DNA of 5,085 nucleotides from an uncultured Eubacteriales bacterium. GTDB taxonomy: Bacteria; Bacillota; Clostridia; Christensenellales; Christensenellaceae. Location: positions 1 through 5,085 of the forward strand of contig USII01000088.1 of assembly GCA_900554725.1 (NCBI GenBank), in the 5' to 3' direction. The translations under genes and the position numbers were made by a program. Shown here piece by piece: positions 4,290-5,085 of the stretch (position 1 is its first letter; every line of letters begins with the position of its first letter). A model generated the notes under the pieces. It searched no databases. It was not told the DNA's origin and saw only the letters and a program-made list of their open reading frames with translations.

Positions 4290-5085
4290 ATGCTCATTAC
4301 GATGAAAGAGATGCTGGATAGAGCCAGCAAAGAAAACTACGGCGTTGCGGCCCCCAATGTGGCGCATGAGCTGGATGCCAGAGCGGTTCTTCAGGCAGCG
4401 GAGATGATGAATGCTCCGATTATTCTGGATGTCGCCTATGGCGCAACTCCGGATATCATCTTCTATGGAAAATACCTCACGCAGCTGGCGGAAAAGGCAG
4501 CAGTTCCGGTTGCCATCAACCTGGATCATGGCAGCACATATGAAGAGGGCGTCGCTGCAATTGCGGCAGGGTTTACCTCCATCATGGTCGATAGATCCAC
4601 CCTTCCCTACGAGGAGAATGTTGCCCAGGTTCGCGATCTGGTAAAAGTTGCACATGCGCTCAATGTCAGCGTTGAGGCAGAGCTTGGCCATGTCGGCCAG
4701 GGCGCAAGCTATGCCGCAGATAGAGATGCAGGGCTCACAAAGCCCGAGCAGGCAGTGCAGTATATCAAGGATACGGGAATCGATATGCTGGCAGTTGCCA
4801 TCGGCACAGCCCATGGCGAGTATGTGGGCACCCCCCACATCGATTTTGACCGTCTGGTGGAAATCAAGAAGGCGACAAACGGCTTCCCGCTGGTTCTGCA
4901 CGGCGGCTCCGGCTCTGGAGATGAGAACCTCAAGAAGGCCTGCCAGCTGGGCATCAACAAGGTCAACATCTATACAGACCTTGCCAAGGCGGCTGTGCGC
5001 CAGATCAACGAAGATGGCATTCCCGGTATGATCTGGAAGTCCATCACGGATGGTATCGTCAAGCAGATTTCCTACTATATCGAAC
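4290..5085 (+). CDS. Class II (zinc-dependent) ketose/fructose-bisphosphate aldolase, C-terminus cut by the window edge
   Basis: 265 codons are open to the edge without a stop; relatives are about 280-310 residues, so roughly the last 20-45 are missing. Known reaction: reversible aldol cleavage of fructose 1,6-bisphosphate (or a related ketose bisphosphate such as tagatose) to dihydroxyacetone phosphate and glyceraldehyde 3-phosphate, in the cytosol. Seen: LDHG (78-81), with catalytic Asp79 and zinc ligand His80; VEAELGHVGQG (128-138); GTAHGEY (172-178), with His175; LHGGSG (203-208), with His204; and the phosphate-binding NIYTD segment (226-230). The ATG at 4290 follows AAGGAAGG (4273-4280) at nine bases, and MLITMKEMLDRASKENYGV matches the usual N-terminus. 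Near residue 20 the common G-A-F-N reads AAPN (20-23), a departure that could affect substrate choice. Exact sugar specificity cannot be read from the fragment. It diverges from the Hrb-like gene. Confidence 0.93.
   Translation, partial: MLITMKEMLDRASKENYGVAAPNVAHELDARAVLQAAEMMNAPIILDVAYGATPDIIFYGKYLTQLAEKAAVPVAINLDHGSTYEEGVAAIAAGFTSIMVDRSTLPYEENVAQVRDLVKVAHALNVSVEAELGHVGQGASYAADRDAGLTKPEQAVQYIKDTGIDMLAVAIGTAHGEYVGTPHIDFDRLVEIKKATNGFPLVLHGGSGSGDENLKKACQLGINKVNIYTDLAKAAVRQINEDGIPGMIWKSITDGIVKQISYYIE

Noticed and set aside
4263..4901. Minus-strand open frame of 212 codons opposite the aldolase
   Set aside because: It is antisense to the aldolase, whose catalytic motifs are all in the plus frame; the Cys/Ile/His-rich composition is typical of a shadow frame.

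Overview
The window looks like chromosomal DNA from a spore-forming anaerobic member of the Bacillota (class Clostridia). This rests on a SipL-like spore-coat morphogenesis protein (SPOCS/DUF3794 repeats plus LysM), a flavin reductase-rubredoxin fusion typical of anaerobes, strong AAGGAGG-type ribosome binding sites, consensus sigma-A promoters and moderately GC-rich DNA. No genus can be named from the sequence alone. No phage, IS element, CRISPR array or defence cassette is visible.

Layout. Positions 1-1009 (minus) hold the start of an ABC-2 type permease (1-65, cut by the window edge). Its start overlaps the stop of an upstream ABC ATPase gene (62-1009) in an ATGA junction. The ATPase keeps its Walker A motif but has lost the signature glycine, the Walker B glutamate, the D-loop aspartate and the H-loop histidine. 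Positions 1010-1166 are a divergent intergenic region, with an extended -10 promoter driving the ABC genes leftward. Positions 1167-2681 (plus) are the SipL-like gene, ending in two overlapping terminator hairpins (2690-2760). Positions 2761-3090 carry no convincing protein gene but many inverted repeats, best read as a possible structured non-coding RNA. Positions 3146-3234 (minus) are tRNA-Ser(GGA), with a perfect TTGACA-17-TATAAT promoter upstream and an intrinsic terminator downstream. Positions 3451-4101 (minus) encode an Hrb-like flavin reductase-rubredoxin protein. From 4290 to the right edge (plus) is a class II ketose/fructose-bisphosphate aldolase lacking only its C-terminal end. The last two genes diverge from back-to-back promoters in 4159-4226.

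The genes are mostly independent housekeeping or sporulation units, not one pathway. The ABC ATPase and permease form one membrane-transport operon. The SipL-like gene is a single-gene unit probably expressed in the mother cell during sporulation. The Hrb-like protein would carry electrons from a reduced nicotinamide cofactor through FMN and a rubredoxin centre, classically to a flavodiiron protein that detoxifies NO or O2. The aldolase belongs to central sugar metabolism. The two least ordinary items are the degenerate ATPase and the structured non-coding stretch after the SipL-like gene.
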